Assembly (NCBI RefSeq): GCF_042659465.1
Contig: NZ_JBHSSW010000012.1
Location: 1-64,000 of the forward strand
DNA: 64,000 nucleotides
Origin: Ponticaulis profundi
GTDB taxonomy: Bacteria > Pseudomonadota > Alphaproteobacteria > Caulobacterales > Hyphomonadaceae
Direction of reading: 5' to 3'
Of this stretch, positions 63,452-64,000 are shown in pieces. Position 1 is the stretch's first letter, and each line of letters starts with the position of its first letter. The notes under the pieces are model-generated. The model was not told the origin of the DNA. It did not search any database and worked only from the letters and a program-made list of their open reading frames with translations. Both the position numbers and the translations under genes were made by a program.

Positions 63452-64000
63452 ATGATGGCCCAGGACAATTATATTTTCGAGTTGGCTGAAAACGTGACGC
63501 GAACGCCGGTCACTTATGAAACCCGCTACGGAATCGAGATCGCAGCGGACCTCTACAAACCGGCTGATTTCGATGAGTCGAAACGTTATCCGGCGCTCAT
63601 CGTTGGCGCGCCATATGGCGGTGTAAAAGAGCAGGGGCCTGGCGTTTATGCCAATCAGCTTGCACAGAAAGGCTTTGTCGTTTTGACGTTCGACCCGTCC
63701 TTCAATGGCAATTCAGGTGGCTATCCACGTCATCTGTCGTCGCCGGATGTGTTTGTCGAAGACTTCATGGCGGCTGTCGATTTCCTGGGTACGCGTGATT
63801 TTGTCGAGCGGGAGAAGATTGGTGCGATCGGTATCTGCGGATCGGGTGGATTTGCGCTTTCAGCAGCAAAAGTAGATCCGCGGATCAAGGCGGTTGCAAC
63901 GACTTCGATGTATGACATCTCCCGTATGCAAAAGCTCGGCATGAACGATTCCATGAGTGATGAAGAGCGCCAGAAATCACTCAAGCAGATTGCAGAGCAG
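63452..64000 (+). CDS. Alpha/beta hydrolase, dienelactone-hydrolase-like (3' partial)
   Basis: The frame is open to the end of the window, 183 codons, C-terminus missing. The N-terminal strands (YETRYGIEIAADLYKPADF), PALIVGAPYGG oxyanion region, FVVLTFDPSFNGNSGG and the nucleophile elbow GICGSGGF (Ser131) are those of the DLH/YcjY-like hydrolases. No signal. ATG 63452 or 63455 may serve as start, with AAAGGAAAG just upstream. It follows the cupin in the same direction but after terminator-like hairpins. Confidence 0.85.
   Translation, partial: MMAQDNYIFELAENVTRTPVTYETRYGIEIAADLYKPADFDESKRYPALIVGAPYGGVKEQGPGVYANQLAQKGFVVLTFDPSFNGNSGGYPRHLSSPDVFVEDFMAAVDFLGTRDFVEREKIGAIGICGSGGFALSAAKVDPRIKAVATTSMYDISRMQKLGMNDSMSDEERQKSLKQIAEQ

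Overview
The window comes from a Gram-negative bacterium with TonB-dependent outer-membrane receptors, Tat-exported enzymes, type I secretion and intermediate-to-high GC. The gene families (STN- and CarboxypepD-type receptors, a PhoX-like phosphatase, ECF/FecR signalling, an IclR-controlled acyl-CoA cluster) look like a marine or oligotrophic alphaproteobacterium of the Hyphomonadaceae/Caulobacterales or Sphingomonadales type. That placement is inferred from gene content only. No rRNA, tRNA, CRISPR array, transposase or phage gene was seen.

Region 1 (1-18483) is a type I secretion locus. The 3' 13.5 kb of a giant surface-protein gene (4522 codons visible, 5' end outside the window) is followed by a TolC-like outer-membrane factor, a LapB-type ABC exporter and a HlyD-type adaptor, with 4-nt ATGA overlaps at two of the three junctions. 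The giant protein is a chain of cadherin-like/VCBS-type domains. Six of them each carry an inserted block of exactly seven ~56-residue repeats, which I interpret as six seven-bladed beta-propellers nested in Ig-like host domains.

Region 2 (18638-24921) has an MFS transporter, then a TonB-dependent receptor paired with a Tat-exported PhoX-family phosphatase. It ends at a bidirectional terminator.

Region 3 (24998-44336) is a catabolic island built around acyl-CoA chemistry: acyl-CoA synthetase, Cat1-type CoA-transferase, thiolase, IclR regulator, two acyl-CoA dehydrogenases, SDR, TonB receptor, a CitE-like lyase with a Meh/Ich-type hydratase, an exported alkylsulfatase, an MFS permease and two medium-chain dehydrogenases. 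Three near-identical 25-bp sites in the same orientation lie upstream of the thiolase, the first acyl-CoA dehydrogenase and the TonB receptor. They are good candidates for IclR operators.

Region 4 (44458-51975) has a pectinacetylesterase-family lipoprotein, then an ECF sigma factor, FecR anti-sigma factor and STN-domain receptor. The receptor's stop codon overlaps the start of an M14 carboxypeptidase lipoprotein. This reads as a cell-surface-signalled peptide-scavenging system.

Region 5 (52089-64000) is a LysR-centred island: MFS exporter, RibD-like reductase, NADPH:F420-reductase-like protein, exported carboxymuconolactone-decarboxylase-like protein, three related cupins, a Tat-exported zinc alcohol dehydrogenase, a cyclophilin-like protein, a Gfo/Idh protein lacking the usual catalytic lysine, a type-B carboxylesterase and a partial alpha/beta hydrolase. 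Five intergenic ATGA-N7-TCAT sites (T-N11-A LysR boxes), four perfect and one with a single arm mismatch, mark most promoter regions. Several enzymes that are normally cytosolic carry export signals here.
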